A stretch of DNA of 64,000 bases from Calliopum simillimum (lineage: Eukaryota > Arthropoda > Insecta > Diptera > Lauxaniidae): assembly GCA_951812925.1 (NCBI GenBank), contig OX638370.1, positions 4,798,001-4,862,000 on the forward strand, written 5' to 3'. Under the pieces are notes generated by a model. That model was given only the letters and a program-made list of their open reading frames with translations, was not told where the DNA came from and ran no database searches. Below are positions 12,110-24,389 of the stretch, one piece after another. The position numbers were made by a program, and so were the translations under genes. Position 1 is the stretch's first letter, and each line of letters opens with the position of its first letter.

Positions 12110-12345
12110 GATACTAAAGATAGTAAGTACAACCTCTGAGCAAAAACTTGGTGAAGTCGGACAAGAAGGCGTGCCACCTCCCATATAAGGAAATTTTCGA
12201 AATGCTATACTGAAAGCGTTTTTTGAGATAGTCGAATCAAATTTAACTCAGACACTAAAAACAGTAACTGCGAGATCTGAGCAAATACTAAGTGAATTCG
12301 GGAAAGAGGGCGTGGCATATACCTTGCGAACAAAATTTTCAAAAT
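12110..12345 (+). repeat. Two diverged units of about 140 bp with GGCGTGGC-type motif
   Basis: Related segments start near 12,118 and 12,258: each has AGTAA, then CTGAGCAAA, then GTGAA, then a GGCGTGSCA motif. They are part of a wider set of GGGCGTGGCA-containing repeats in this window (15.33, 21.94-22.20, 24.58, 33.7, 62.8 kb). Confidence 0.5.
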
Positions 12346-12368
12346 ACTACATTGTAGCGTATTAATTA

Positions 12369-13241
12369 CACAGGTTTACAAAAAAAAAAAAAATGTCATG
12401 GCGTTTTGACCAGACTGTGTGTTTCCTAGGGACTTTGACATCCTAAATCCAAATCCGGGGTCCGTTTTTTTCCAGAACGTCTGAGAAAAAAGATTTCAAG
12501 GTCATATGGATGTCAAAATGGGGTTCATGCGTCGTTTAGTGATAAATTCGCTAAAACTCTGAAACTAATTTTTTATCATTGAGTTCTTTGTCCTTAAAAA
12601 TAATATGTGATCAAAAAGGGTATCTCGGGCCTAGTTTCGGAGATGTGGCCATCGGAAGATCCGGATATATTTTCTATGAAAACCGCTATAAGTTGGGAAC
12701 CCCTGGATGGATTTGAAAAAAGTTGGAGTCATATGAAAGGTAATTTGACAACCTCTAAAAATATTTTCAATTGGATTCATAGTTTTGGAGATATGACCTT
12801 TTTGAAATTTTGAGAAATTTTTCAATTACAACAACAAATACATCAACAAAACCACCAACAACAACAACAAAATACCTTTCATATGACACAAATATTTTCC
12901 AAATCCATCCAGTGGTTCCCAACTTATAGCGGTTTTCATAGAAGATATATCCGGATCTTCCAATGGTTATATCTCCGAAACTAGGCCCGAGAGACCCTTT
13001 TTGATCACATATTCTTTTTTAGAACTAAGAATTCAATGATATAAAATTAGTTTCAGAATTGTAGCGAATTTATCACTAAACGACACATGACCATTTTGAC
13101 CTCCATATGACCTTGAAATCTTTTTTCTCAGACGTTCTGGAAAAAAAAGGACCCCGGATTTGGATTCAGGAAGTCAAAGTCCCTAGGAAACACATATTCT
13201 GGTCAAAACGCCATGGCATTTTTTTATTTTGTAAACCTGTG
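12369..13241. mobile_element. Long hairpin (foldback) element, TTA flanks
   Basis: Two nearly identical arms of about 370 bases (12,369-12,742 and 12,872-13,241) are inverted around a spacer of about 130 bases containing ACAACAAC and CAACAACAAC runs. The outer ends are CACAGGTTTAC and GTAAACCTGTG, and both sides are flanked by TTA (12,366-12,368 and 13,242-13,244). Matching inner landmarks include TCGGGCCTAGTTTCGGAGAT and its complement near 12,970. There is no protein. If transcribed across, the RNA would fold into a very long duplex. TTA flanks suggest a PIF/Harbinger-type origin, but the ends do not resemble the element at 7.8 kb. Confidence 0.85.
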
Positions 13242-13439
13242 TTATTGGCCAGGCCAAAGGTGGCACCCTTACTTTTATTTTTTTTTTTATTTGAGCAAAC
13301 ATAATTAAATTAATTTAAAATGTGTTAGAAAAGTATGCCAGTTAGTCTGCTTTAACTGTTACCTTAAATTTTGTTACTAAAAACTAAGTTTAACTAAGTA
13401 CTCTAAAAATCTCAATTTTATAATTTTCCATAATTTTTT

Positions 13440-14428
13440 TTTTTATTCTATCATGGCAACCCTATTTCTTGGTGCACTGCCACGCTTTGTTGTTGCACTA
13501 AAAGGATTGCTTTGGCTGGAAAAACCAAGCAGCAGCAGTGCAGCAGTAGAAGAAAACTTGCTCTGATACATGCTCTCTATCGATCTCACTTGCACAACAC
13601 CACACACAACACCACACAAACAATTGCTTATTGCTCGCACTTCCATCAACATTGCGCAGCGCAGCCTATTGAGCGAACGAAAAGAACCCGAAAAAGGCAA
13701 ACGAAAAGGCGCCGCCGAAGGAAATTTCTTTTCGGTTGGTGTGTTTTTTTAGTACTTTATGTGTCGCCGTTGTTGTTGGTTCGTTTTGAAAATCGTTCGT
13801 CCGTGTATTTTTCACTGTGCGGTTTCCTTGCATTTTTTTTTCTTCTTGAATTGAGTATTTGAGAGTGAGTTAGTGAGTGGGCTTGCGTTGCAGTTTTATT
13901 GCATTAGCAGCGTATTTTGTAATTAAAATTAAATTTAATCGAAAAAAATTTATAAATTTGATTAAATAACACAATAAAAAAAACAAAATTAATAATTTGT
14001 ATACTAAAAATGAAGGAGAAGAATAAACGAAAGGAGAGACTTGAAAATTGAGTGCAGAAAAAACCGCTGCTCGGCAGAACCACAGCAGCAGCAGCAGCAG
14101 AGATCAAAAGAGTTCATTCATTGCATTGCTATCGTTGTTGTTGTTGATTTTACGTCTTGCGCCGCCGCTCTCGCTCTTTGTTGTTGTTTTTCTTATTGCA
14201 CAAAATTAGCGAACTTTAATACAAAACGAAATCAAGAAAATCGTGTGGAAATTGTGAAAATTAAAATAAATTGAACGAAAAATGCATTCAATGAATAATT
14301 TTTTTTTATTGTTGTGTTTTATGTTGTACAAAAAGGAAAAGCAACAAAAAAAGAAACAATAAATTGCTTGCGTGCACTTTTTCGTCTCCGGGTTTTTTGT
14401 TTTTTTTTTTTATTTCTTTTTTGGACAG
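13440..14428 (+). promoter_or_regulatory. Candidate promoter and 5' leader
   Basis: This stretch is less AT-rich than its surroundings and carries CAGCAGCAG and GTTGTTGTTG runs typical of fly leaders. A consensus-like splice donor GTGAGT occurs near 13,865, which could join to the acceptor at 14,428. No TATA box or exact initiator was fixed. An adjacent long open frame (13,512-13,862) is Arg-rich from low-complexity leader and is not taken as protein. Confidence 0.35.
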
Positions 14429-14483
14429 ATGAGCGACGACGGCAAACAACCCTCTGTTCTGCTCCGCAGTGATGAGAATATTC
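14429..14483 (+). CDS. Candidate small first coding exon (18 codons)
   Basis: A pyrimidine-rich tract ends TTGGACAG immediately before an ATG at 14,429. The next 55 bases encode MSDDGKQPSVLLRSDENI with balanced codon use, and a donor C|GTAAAT follows at 14,484, leaving phase 1. Past the donor the frame becomes AT-rich and Phe/Lys/Asn-rich, so the longer open frame is probably intron read-through. I do not recognise the peptide. The phase would fit an alternative first exon of the same plus-strand gene as the exon at 30.5 kb, but it could belong to another gene. Confidence 0.4.
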
Positions 14484-16390
14484 GTAAATTAGACAGAGTT
14501 AATCTCTCTCTTTTAAATTTAGAAACTTTGAAGAATTCATATTTTTATTTCAACAATACAAAAGGGCTCTGTTGTCTAAACTGGGGAAAAACAAGAAAAA
14601 CTACTAAAATGAAAAATGTGAAAATTACAATAAAAGTATTCCAGTGCAGTGTCATCTTAAAAACTAAATTTCATATTAAAATTAAACAAAATTTTTACTT
14701 CAGAAAGTTGAAAAGCGTGAAATTGCATTCAATCAACTAATTTTAAAAAATAATAAAATTACGTGATACACACACAATTCATCAACCGCCTCGAATTAAT
14801 AATTGGTGACTTAATTAACTAATTTATGCTTAAATTCGTTTGCTATTTTGTTTTTGTTGTTGAAACGAAATATTAATTTATTTAAATTGTTCTAAATTCT
14901 GCCACACAAAAATCTTCTCATCTACAGCATCTGTGCTACTGTAACTCTGCTGCCTGATTTGAGAAATTCTGCCTTGGAGTCTTGCCATCAGCTTTTGATT
15001 TACTAGAATTAACATTTTATGCTCAAAATTTTTTTGTTTGTTTTTTCTGAATTGCGGTTACCAACATCGCATCCGACCTTCCTCCTTTCTCTAATTAACA
15101 TGCCCATGTTGGCCAATTTTTTTAAATAAGAGTTTGACCGAGGCTGAAATTCGACCATTTCAATTTGACTGTAAAAATACCACGCAAACAAACTTTCATT
15201 AGGAATCATGTTGGCACATTTTGTCTTTAGGTCATATTATCGTTTTTTAGCGTTAACCACATCTCCATATCAAATTTCATATAAATCAATGCAGCAGTTT
15301 AGCCGTCAAAGCGTTTTTTCCATTTAGGGGCGTGGCACAACCCACTTTTAAAAGAAGGAAAGCCTATGCACTCCTCTTCACAAACTAACAAAAAAAAAAA
15401 AAAAAAAAAAAATCAAACGAATATGACGAGATTTAGGCATAGAAACAGCGGCTAAATCGATTTTGTCTGCCTATTTAAATATCGTCGCTCACTTGTGCAG
15501 CGGCCCTAATTGTAATTTTTTCTAAATCCAGTTTATTATATATTCCTGTAGACCAACCTCAAATACACCTTCACCTACTTCATTTGGTGTAACTAAACTG
15601 CATTTAAACAAATTTGAATATTTTACAATATGTACATTTATTCTTCATTTTGGCTTGATAGTCCTCCATAGATGTTTTCCCCTTTAGTTTTCCTATATAT
15701 TCTTCGTTTTGAGTAAGAGGCCTTCGGGTGTCCCAGAAAACTACCAATCAATGGTATTTACGTTCTACACCTACATACGAAAATTCGTCAAAATAGCTTC
15801 TATGGTTTGCGAGATATAATGGGCTGTAACGAAAAGTGTCGCAAAAATGACTCGCTGACTTGATATTTTATATCTAACTCTGCCAAAAAAGTTTCTCTAC
15901 AAAAACTTTCGAAGAGCATGAGAAGAGATGCCTATATTTCACTGTAATCAGCTATGCCTCTTCTCGAAATCTACGACTGCGATAACTGTTGGGTCTGCTT
16001 AAACCCATGTGTGTATCATTCACCAAAGTCATTTGAAATACAATTTTTGACTACCAATATATGGACTGTTTCAATGAGTTTGTTTCTGCATATTTGAGGA
16101 AGTCATGAACTGGGGCGGCTTAAATGTGTCCAGAAGAAAATTTAACTTTAATTCTCTTAAGCCAATTTCAAACAATCTCAATTTCTTGTTATTGAAGTGG
16201 CACAAGGCACAAGGATAATCGATTAAAGTCGCACACATAGTTAAATTTGAAAATTCCTCTTGCATGACCAATTATATACCGCTTGGTGCAGAGTGGGTTA
16301 TACAAAATGTCTTTTTAACAACGTTTCTCCTAATACTACTGAAAACATTGTCTGTTACATCTTCTTGCTTCGTTGCCAATGACGAAACTG
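14484..16390. other. Intron-like or intergenic AT-rich DNA
   Basis: Includes a 25-base A tract near 15,390 and a GGGGCGTGGCACA motif segment near 15,330 related to the tandem units at 21.9 kb. No other recognisable feature. Confidence 0.4.
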
Positions 16391-16692
16391 CACCGGCCGA
16401 AAGAGATTTATTTTTGACAGTAAATGTCATAAGTGCGAAAATACAAGTTGTTTTGCCTTTTCTTAACATTTATCAACCATCTACTTCGTTTTTAATGATA
16501 TTTAATGCCAAATTCCAAAGTTAAGGAGTGCCACTTGGTCGAAAATAGCCAAAATCGGTAGAACGGTTGAGAATTGTACGCAGATTTAAAACAAATCTTT
16601 TGCGAAGTAGATTTATTTTTGTATGGTAAATCATGTGATTTATAACCAGATTTAGAGAAACAGCCATAAATCACCTGACAACTCTCCGGTGG
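16391..16692 (+). repeat. Dispersed repeat, copy 2 (mate at 8.98 kb)
   Basis: Begins CACCGGCCGAAAGAGATTTA and ends CTCTCCGGTG, so the outermost bases are inverted. Same orientation and order of landmarks as 8975-9270, including GTGCCACTTGGTCGAAAATA. Probably a small inverted-repeat element. No protein. Confidence 0.65.
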
Positions 16693-18499
16693 AAACGTAG
16701 TATTATGTACCTACCTAGTTCTGAAAATACTTGGTTGTTTATCGGGGGATTGTTTTAAGAAAATTAGATTCTGGAATAATTTTTAGTCACCATGGCAATG
16801 CATGCTCCACATTTAATTGCTTTTGAATTTGCCATGCTCTGCCTCAAAGTTCTCACGAAGATTTTTGCTGGGTTTTTTTCTCCAAAAAAAGCCGCACAGC
16901 TTCCATTAGCTTTTCAAGTTCCCCGCACCATCATCGCCTGCCGAATCAACAAATTTTTTTTTTACTCATGCCCGGAAAGAAAAATCTGTTGGGTTGTTTC
17001 TTCCATCTATCTGTCGTTGCTCTAATTTATGTTGCTTCTTGTTAATTTGTTTATTTTAAGTTTTTTTCCTTATGGCCGTTTTGTTTATTGCCTTCAAGAA
17101 GAAGCTGAAGCTCTTGCAAAAACTATTTTTTCACACACATATTTCAGCTGCCCCTTTCACTTATTCCCCATTCTGTACACTTTTTTATGTTTTTTTTTTT
17201 CGTTCTATACTCCCAACAAAAAAATCGATAATTTTAGTTTTCTTCGCTCACTTGATTACTCATCCATTCCATCCATCAGTCGACGTTTTTATCAGCTGCG
17301 TACCGCATGTTGTCATTCATACATTTGCGTAGCATAAATTTAGGCGTTTTCCCTTATTTGTGTAGTACTTCGTCGCGTGCCCAGTGAAAAGGAAGTGAAA
17401 AAATAAAGAATTTAAAGAAGAAAAAAAAAAGCCCTGACAGTGACCACAGTTGAATAAAAAAACAGAACAATTTAATTACTCTTAATTTAACATAGAAAAT
17501 TGCGTATCGAAAAAATGAAAAATGAAAACAGAAAAATAAAAAAGCGACGTCACTCTATTAGCCGGCCTCTAGAGAGGGTTGAAAGCGTGCGTCGTCGTCG
17601 TTGATTAGCTTTCCTAGTCAAATTGCTTGTACGCTTTTTAGTACCTTCTCTGCGTTCAATTGAATGGCCACTTAAAAATAGTGTGTCTTTTATGTTTGTC
17701 GTGTGAATACAGTGCGAAAAAAGTATAAAACTTTAATTTAAATAAAGGCGTGGTACACAATATTCTGAAGAAAATCACAAAAAACACAAAAATAAATCAA
17801 CAAAAGTGTAAAAAAATACTAAAAGAAAAACTACGTCCTGTTTTCGATATGTTAAAGTAATAATAAATTTTAATTGTATGTTGTCCCAAGAAAATCAAGA
17901 GATTGATAGCAAAATCGATTGTGCCCTTAACTCGGAATCAACTTTTGTTAAAACCGTCATTGAACTGGGAGACCAAAAGTGCAATAAATGAAAATACAAA
18001 AAATAAAAAACAAAACTTATATTTTTCAAGAATAAATAAGTAAATAAAAATTAACCTTTTTTTAAAAAAATTTAAAATTTCAGGTTTGTAGAAGTTCTAG
18101 AAATCAAATGTGATTCTTATAAAATACTAGATAAAGTGTCACTCAAAGAAAGAAAGTGTTTTTCGTGTTGATTCTGTCCATTCTTCCACTAAATATGGCA
18201 CGTGCGTTAAATAGTTTTAGAGTTATGACAAATTTTGTTTTCTTTTTTTGTGGGACGTGAGTGAGACCGTAAAGTTTCAGTAACTAGATGTTATATGTCG
18301 ATTTGTTCTTTACATATATATGTACCAAATTTAATCCATATGATTTATGTAGTTTTAGAGATATGAGGACATATGTTTCATAACTTTTCTTTGTTTCAAA
18401 TAAATTCAATTCATTTGGTCCTTAGTGAAATAATTCAGATTCGTGCAAAATTTGATCTTTTATATAGAAATGAGAATGTTATTAATTTCACAGGCCCCC
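16693..18499. other. Gene-free stretch with a leader-like segment
   Basis: About 17,240-17,720 is less AT-rich and has a TCAGTC initiator-like hexamer near 17,277, CGTCGTCGTCG runs near 17,595 and A-rich DNA downstream, resembling a fly transcription start region. No coding exon could be tied to it. The rest is unremarkable. Confidence 0.3.
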
Positions 18500-19145
18500 A
18501 AAAAAAAAGAAAATGGAATGAAATTTTTACTTCTTCCTACGCTGAATCCGACTGAATCCTCGAAATTATCAATATACCTGCAGGATTTTGAGATATCTTT
18601 GCTTGAAATTGGATAAACGCTGTTTTCAGGCTTATGGGGTAGCTACAGAAAAATTTTTAATTCTTTATTAGTGGCATCGATAAGCCACACTCTGCCTTAT
18701 CAAAATATACCTTCAAACTTTTCCAATAGCGCTCTTACTTTCCAAATTACGATCCTTTGAAGAGAAATTGTATTAGTATCGATTTATGACCCAAACACAC
18801 AAAAAATTAATTAAAATCTGCTGCAGGGTATGAAATATGTTAATGACAATTAGGTGAAGGGCCTGAGGTAAAAAATTGGCGATCCCACGCCCCAAAATAT
18901 TTCGTCCTTTTAATAGAGGCTGAAATACCTTCTTTTCAAAGGATAATAACTCGAAGAGAAATAGCCCTATTGGAAAAGTTCGAATGCAAATTTTGATAAG
19001 GAAAAGTGTGGCTATTTGATGCCATTAAAAAAAAAATTTTAATTTTCCTGAAAACAGCGTTTTCTCCAACTTCAAGCAAATATCTCTTTATCCCGCAGGT
19101 ATAGTGACAATTCTGAGGATGCAGCGTCAAAAAGTACGTAAGACT
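18500..19145. repeat. Inverted pair of a dispersed repeat
   Basis: The plus-strand arm (about 18,530-18,775) and the minus-strand arm (about 18,885-19,145) are diverged copies of one sequence, sharing TATACCTGCAGGATTTTGAG, AAACGCTGTTTTCAGG and CGATCCTTTGAAGA-like blocks. The same sequence lies at 34,430-34,650 within the repeat at 33.56 kb and begins again at the window's right edge. Non-coding. Confidence 0.7.
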
Positions 19146-19280
19146 GCATGTAAGAAATAGAGAGTTCGTTCTTTTTATTTTTTTGGTGCCCGTGTTTTTA
19201 ATCTAAAACAGACCCAAATGTCCCATAGTGTTTCGTTAGGTTTTGCCTGTATTTTGGAGTGCTTGGTGGAGCTGAATCAT

Positions 19281-19640
19281 ACCACCTTGAGCTAAAAGTT
19301 CCCGGAATTATCACCGTGTGGCGCCCCCTGCTGTCCGACTCAAATTTTCTGTAGGTTGTCATACCATTTAACAATATTCCCTGCGAATTTCAGCTTCCTA
19401 GCTTGACATTTGTAAATGTAACGCAGTTTTGAGTGCATCTGTTTTTTTTGCGAATTTCGATTTTTGCAATGGATTTAATTTCGCAGCAACGTGTGTATCT
19501 TGTCGATATCGCTCAAGACGTGCTTTCTAAGGTTGAAACGGACCCAGCATTCATCAAACGCATCATTACTGGTGACGAGACGTGGGTTTATGAGTATAAC
19601 ACTCAGTCCAGACATCAGGCGAGTGAAATTTTTGATCAAG
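19281..19640 (+). pseudogene. mariner transposase relic with large internal deletion
   Basis: A 5' flank with AAAAGTTCCCGGAATT, as at mariner ends of this group, leads to an ATG at 19,469 and MDLISQQRV, the usual start of one mariner lineage. The frame then jumps directly to DVLSKVETDPAFIKRIITG (near 19,520) and GDETWVYEY, which carries the first catalytic Asp. More than 100 residues, including the DNA-binding helices, are missing between them. Similarity ends after SRHQASE near 19,628, so the rest of the catalytic domain is also lost. No 3' terminal repeat was found. Confidence 0.75.
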
Positions 19641-21929
19641 GTGGTATGTCATCTACGTATGCGAGATTTTCAGGTGGTCACTTAAATTGCATTGAATCCC
19701 AGAATACCAAGATTAGTAGTTGATAGCTCTGCTGAAGACATCGTACTACTTATATTGTCAAAAATAGATTTAGTGATAGCAAAAAACTTTGGCATACACC
19801 TAATACGGGCTCAAAAGGATCTGAATGCTTCCGTAATATTGCACAGTGTAAATCAGTGGTCGTCAAATTTATGAGTGAAAATTTATGTTTGAGAGAATAT
19901 AAATAGAAGAATAAAAAGGATAGAGAGAGCTAGGTAGATTTTTGAGTGCACAATTGTGCTATTGAATGCCGATCACTGGTGTAAATCAAAAGCTCTCGTA
20001 TTGTTCTTCAAAGATCTTGGGGGGAGCAGTACTTCGTCTATTCATTCCATCATAGATCTAACTTCGGTCGATTCAAATGCGATACATTGTTATAAAATTA
20101 TCCAAATTTTTGATTTTCGAGATATTTTGTTTTTACTCTTCTGACAATTTCACGTAATTTTTGAAAATGAAATGTGGTTTTTTAAAATACGTTTTTTGAG
20201 GGATATCTGCCTTTGTTCCCAATTTACTCGACGTTCGAAAATTTAATTGAGATTTTCGGTATTTTCAATATTTAACATTTCTCAACCTTAACTTACTTTT
20301 TCAATGCTATTCGAAATTCATTTCTTTTTTCGACAACATTCGACATCTATTTATCAATCTTTCCGATATATTTTGATTCAGAGAGTAATCAATACGAAAA
20401 CCGTCTATAATTCTGATTTAAAACTATAGAAACTTATTAAGTTGATTCTGAAAGTATACTTCAGTCAAGAGCAGTATTTTATTTCTATTGGCAGTTTTTT
20501 TCTATTTAACAATAACGATTTTTTTTCTTGGAATATTATCAGTGGACACATTCCGAACATTTGTATATTTTCATGTTACTAACGCATAAGAGCTCACAGT
20601 AGGCTGAATTTTCTTATCAGTTACATTTTATTACTCAGAATGACTATAATGTTTTGGCAACATCATGATGATAAAAATTAACATTTTATGTTGTTTGTTT
20701 TAATTTGGTTTTTTTTCTGACTTTTACCATTTTTTTGTTTTTGTTTGCTTTTTGTTGGTTTTCATTTAAATTTGATGCAAAACTGTTAACATATTGTTTT
20801 CAACCCTCTTGCGTACATATTGTTTTGAGCCATGCCATATAAAAATATACTCTTACATACATCTATTATCCTAAATGACATTGTCAACATACAGATCGTC
20901 TTTCATTTGGGTTTTTTTTTTTTTTTTTTGGTATTATTTACACAATACGTAACCACTCTAATTTTTATGTTATGAATCTTTTGTGTGTAGGTACAACATA
21001 TTAGCAGAAAAACATATGGTACAATTTTTATTGAAGGGTCTTTTTAGCTATGCCACACAGTTCTATTGAAATTAAGGGCATAATTTATTTGGACAAAAAA
21101 TAAAATAATAAAAATTGATAAAACTATTTCCAAGCACGTTCTCATGGTGTAGTATTTCATTTGAATTTAAATGTCCGAATTAAAATTATGATTTAATACA
21201 ATATATCTGTTACCGGCTTAAAATACCATTTTCGCTTCATATGTCTTAATATTAAAATAAATGGCTTAAAAAGATCACAATAAATATTACAAAATTATGT
21301 TTATTCATTTATTATTTAGACTTAATACGTTAAGATTCACAACGATAATCTCAATAAATAATATTTTTTAAATGCTGATCTAAGCGAATACAAAAAAAGT
21401 AAATTAAACTTTGAATCTTTCGAACCTTGACAATTAGCATAGAAATGAGAAGGTGAGGTCATAGCCAGCAGCAGCTGCACAACAATCAATTACGCCATAA
21501 GTAACAAGGTATCTGAACGATTTTTAAGTAAACTAGACAATATCATTGCATTAAATATCATGGGTACAAACATATGACATCGATACATACAAATTGTTTT
21601 TATTGTTAAATTTATGACTTCATTAAAACAATATTTATTTTGTAGTAATTTTTCATTTAACAATTAATCTTTAGCAAGACTAATGTTGAATTGTCAATTA
21701 ATTTGACAAATAACAAGGCACAAGAATTCAAATCATGTTTTTATCTTGTTGTTCTTGTAAATTCTTGTATCATTTGAAAGTAAAACTACTGATATTTTCA
21801 TACCATAAAGATATGATGTCAATTTTTTATTACTACGAGGGGGTCTAACAAAAGTTCCATACAGTTTATTGAAAAAAAAAAAAACATAAATAACACAATT
21901 GAATGATTTTTTAACTAGACACTTTTTTT
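19641..21929. other. No gene seen; AT-rich
   Basis: Long AT-rich DNA with an 18-base T tract near 20,911. No splice-framed coding signal or known element recognised. Confidence 0.4.
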
Positions 21930-22210
21930 ATTTAAAGGCGTGGCATCGCCCACTTAAAGACAAAAAGTTTGAAATATCCTTCTTTCTCATACTATCTCCA
22001 TACTGAGTTTTAAAAAAATTGATCCAGTGGTTTAGCCGTGGTATCGTATTTCCCACTTAGGGGCGTGGCATTGCCTACTTAAAACAAATAGTTTTTAGTA
22101 TCTTTTCTTAAGGTGCATTCAATTTTCAAACTAAATTTCATAAAAATCGTTGCAGTTGTTCAGCGGTGGCAACATTTTTTCTTTTAGGGGCGTGGCGCTG
22201 CCCATTTAAA
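21930..22210 (+). repeat. Three units of about 125 bp with GGGCGTGGC motif
   Basis: GCGTGGC recurs at about 21,939, 22,063 and 22,190. Each unit has a CCCACTTAAA-like tail and an upstream block TTTAGCCGTGG or TTCAGCGGTGG. The same units occur near 15.29-15.35 kb. Non-coding. Confidence 0.65.
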
Positions 22211-23640
22211 ACATAATGCTATAGTTATGTACTATAAAAGACTTAGTCTGATTGTACAACAAATCGTTCTTGAACTCTTGTATATGACCTCGGATTCCAA
22301 TTAAGCGTCGAAAAGTACTTAAGAATACATATGTCTCTTCAAAAGTTCGTACCACTTTTTGTATTTTGTGTGCCTGTGTAATTGGTTTTTGATTGTAAAA
22401 AGTAGCCACGCAATTCCCCTTGCTGATATGATGAATATGCAAAATCTACAAAGTGAAGTTAATATTACTGATATTTGACCTAGAAAAGTCGTAGGAGTAG
22501 TATATTAAAGAATTTGGACAAAGGGGACGATCGATTCAAATCGGCTTTATGGTCTCTTTAGGTATTGCATTATGATTTTTGTCGATTTCGGTTTCCAGCT
22601 GAGTCACATTTGTATCATACGTCAAAGATCTCGGGCACTCTACATAAAGTTCTTTCTTAATAAAAAAATGCAATCTCTGAAATCGTTGAAACAATTTATG
22701 TTTGGGTTGCCCATCAAAATTATGTCTACATAGAAAAAAACTATTGGATTATAAATGGTGTTTCTTATGAGGCGTTGTTCTAGGGATAACTGAAAAACTA
22801 GCTGTCAAAGTTGGAAATTTATGTTCAGTACACTTTGTCAAGTAAACATGCAAAGATTATAAACGAAATAGCCAAAAATTGGAGATTGATTTATTTTTGT
22901 TTCGACAACACCATCTGATAGCTTCTTTTAAAAGTACAAAGTTTATAAATATTCCAAAATTTCAGCTACTCACGTTAGAAAAAACATAGAAAATTATATT
23001 AGCAATGATAACATTAGTAGCTAACTAACAGCAGTCATTCGATATTGCTCTGGTTTCTTTTCTTTAAATTTTACTATACACTCAGCTAATTTGTTTAAAT
23101 TAATTTCAATTAAAAAAAAAGAGAAACAAATGGGCAATAACAACATGTTTTATGTTCCATATTTTTTATTGTTTAATTAAATTTTATTACGTATACATAC
23201 TACGTTCAATTCATTTTTATGTATTTCCATCGATAAACTTGTAAATAGTGTTTCGCTAGCACTTAAGTCAATTGTGGTGACTGCCAGTGGGATTAACCAA
23301 AATTTTCATATAACCACGAGACAATTTTTTTATTTATACCATTTTAATTCCTTGATTCGTCGTATGCTCATCAAGTATTTTTTTTTTTTTGGGAATACAC
23401 GCGTTTTTTCTCTATATTTTTTCTATTGTTATCGCTTATCGTACACTATTAAGATAAGGCGTGCTTGCGCATTGATAACGCAAATATACGCTAAAATAAA
23501 ACCAACAAAATATACAGCACAACAATGAGAAGATTCACGTAATCAAATTTTGAAGGAAGCAGTATCAAACATCAGCAAATTGCACTGAGAAAATTCTTGT
23601 GACAAAAAGTTGTCAATTAAACTAAACTTAAGAAGTAGTA
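22211..23640. other. No gene seen
   Basis: AT-rich DNA without recognised elements. Open frames are short and not protein-like. Confidence 0.4.
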
Positions 23641-23649
23641 CAGGGTTTT

Positions 23650-23970
23650 TTGAAATATCGATATATTAGTTTGCTTCAATTTCCTGAATATCGATATTTT
23701 TGAGCAACGATATTACATCATTTTATATTGTATCATATTGTATCATTTTATCCAATTGAAATAACTACTCTATTACTAAATATCGATGTTATGAGTTATC
23801 GATCTTATGAGTTATCGATATTATCAGTTATCGATCTTATGAGCTATCGATATTATGAGTTATCGATACTAGAAGTTATAGATGCTAGAAGTTATAGACG
23901 TTATGAGTTATCGATGCTAGAAGTTATCGATATTATGCGTTATTGATATTATGAGTTATCGATATATAAC
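23650..23970 (+). promoter_or_regulatory. TATCGATA cluster and 16-bp tandem array
   Basis: From about 23,784 to 23,965 eleven or so 16-bp units of the form GAGTTATCGATNTTAT lie in tandem; two further TATCGATA sites stand at 23,656 and 23,689. At least seven exact TATCGATA palindromes are present. In Drosophila TATCGATA is the DRE bound by DREF, and clustered CGATA motifs bind the boundary factor BEAF-32. Whether this array works as such or is just a minisatellite cannot be told from sequence. Confidence 0.6.
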
Positions 23971-24389
23971 AATAAAGTTGTTGTTATTTCATTTAGATAA
24001 ACTGAACCTTCAGTAAAATCCCTTTATTGGTGGGTATTTCTTATTTAATAAGACAGTCACTCAAACTAAGAAAAATGCAGTGAAATTTTGACTAAACATA
24101 TGTACGCTTAAGTAATTTTTGATGCTGAATCCGAATCCGATGTCAGAATTGCTAAAAATCCGCTTGAAGTTCAAGAAGGCGCAGCTTTCAAGCTTATGGT
24201 ACACATGTCGCACACCAGTTTTAAAAGTGTATTAACTCAAAATTCTTGCTTGTGGTCGACACATGTTATTAGTTTTTTTGTTTTTGTAACAAATTTTGAT
24301 TTAATACACTTTTGTAGCGTGCTTTCGCCATCGGCATTTTCGCCAAAATGTCCAACGTGAGCCAAAAAATTAAATTATCACAACTATCC
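23971..24389. other. No gene seen
   Basis: AT-rich spacer leading into the GGGCGTGGC-type repeats. Nothing coding. Confidence 0.35.

Noticed and set aside
13512..13862. 116-codon Arg/Gln-rich frame
   Set aside because: Low-complexity leader sequence with a likely splice donor just after it.
14484..14740. Extension of the 14.4-kb exon to a 100-codon protein
   Set aside because: Codon use and composition change sharply after the GTAAAT donor.
23728..23946. Open frame with repeated YELSIL and SYR phrases
   Set aside because: It is the 16-bp TATCGAT array read as protein.
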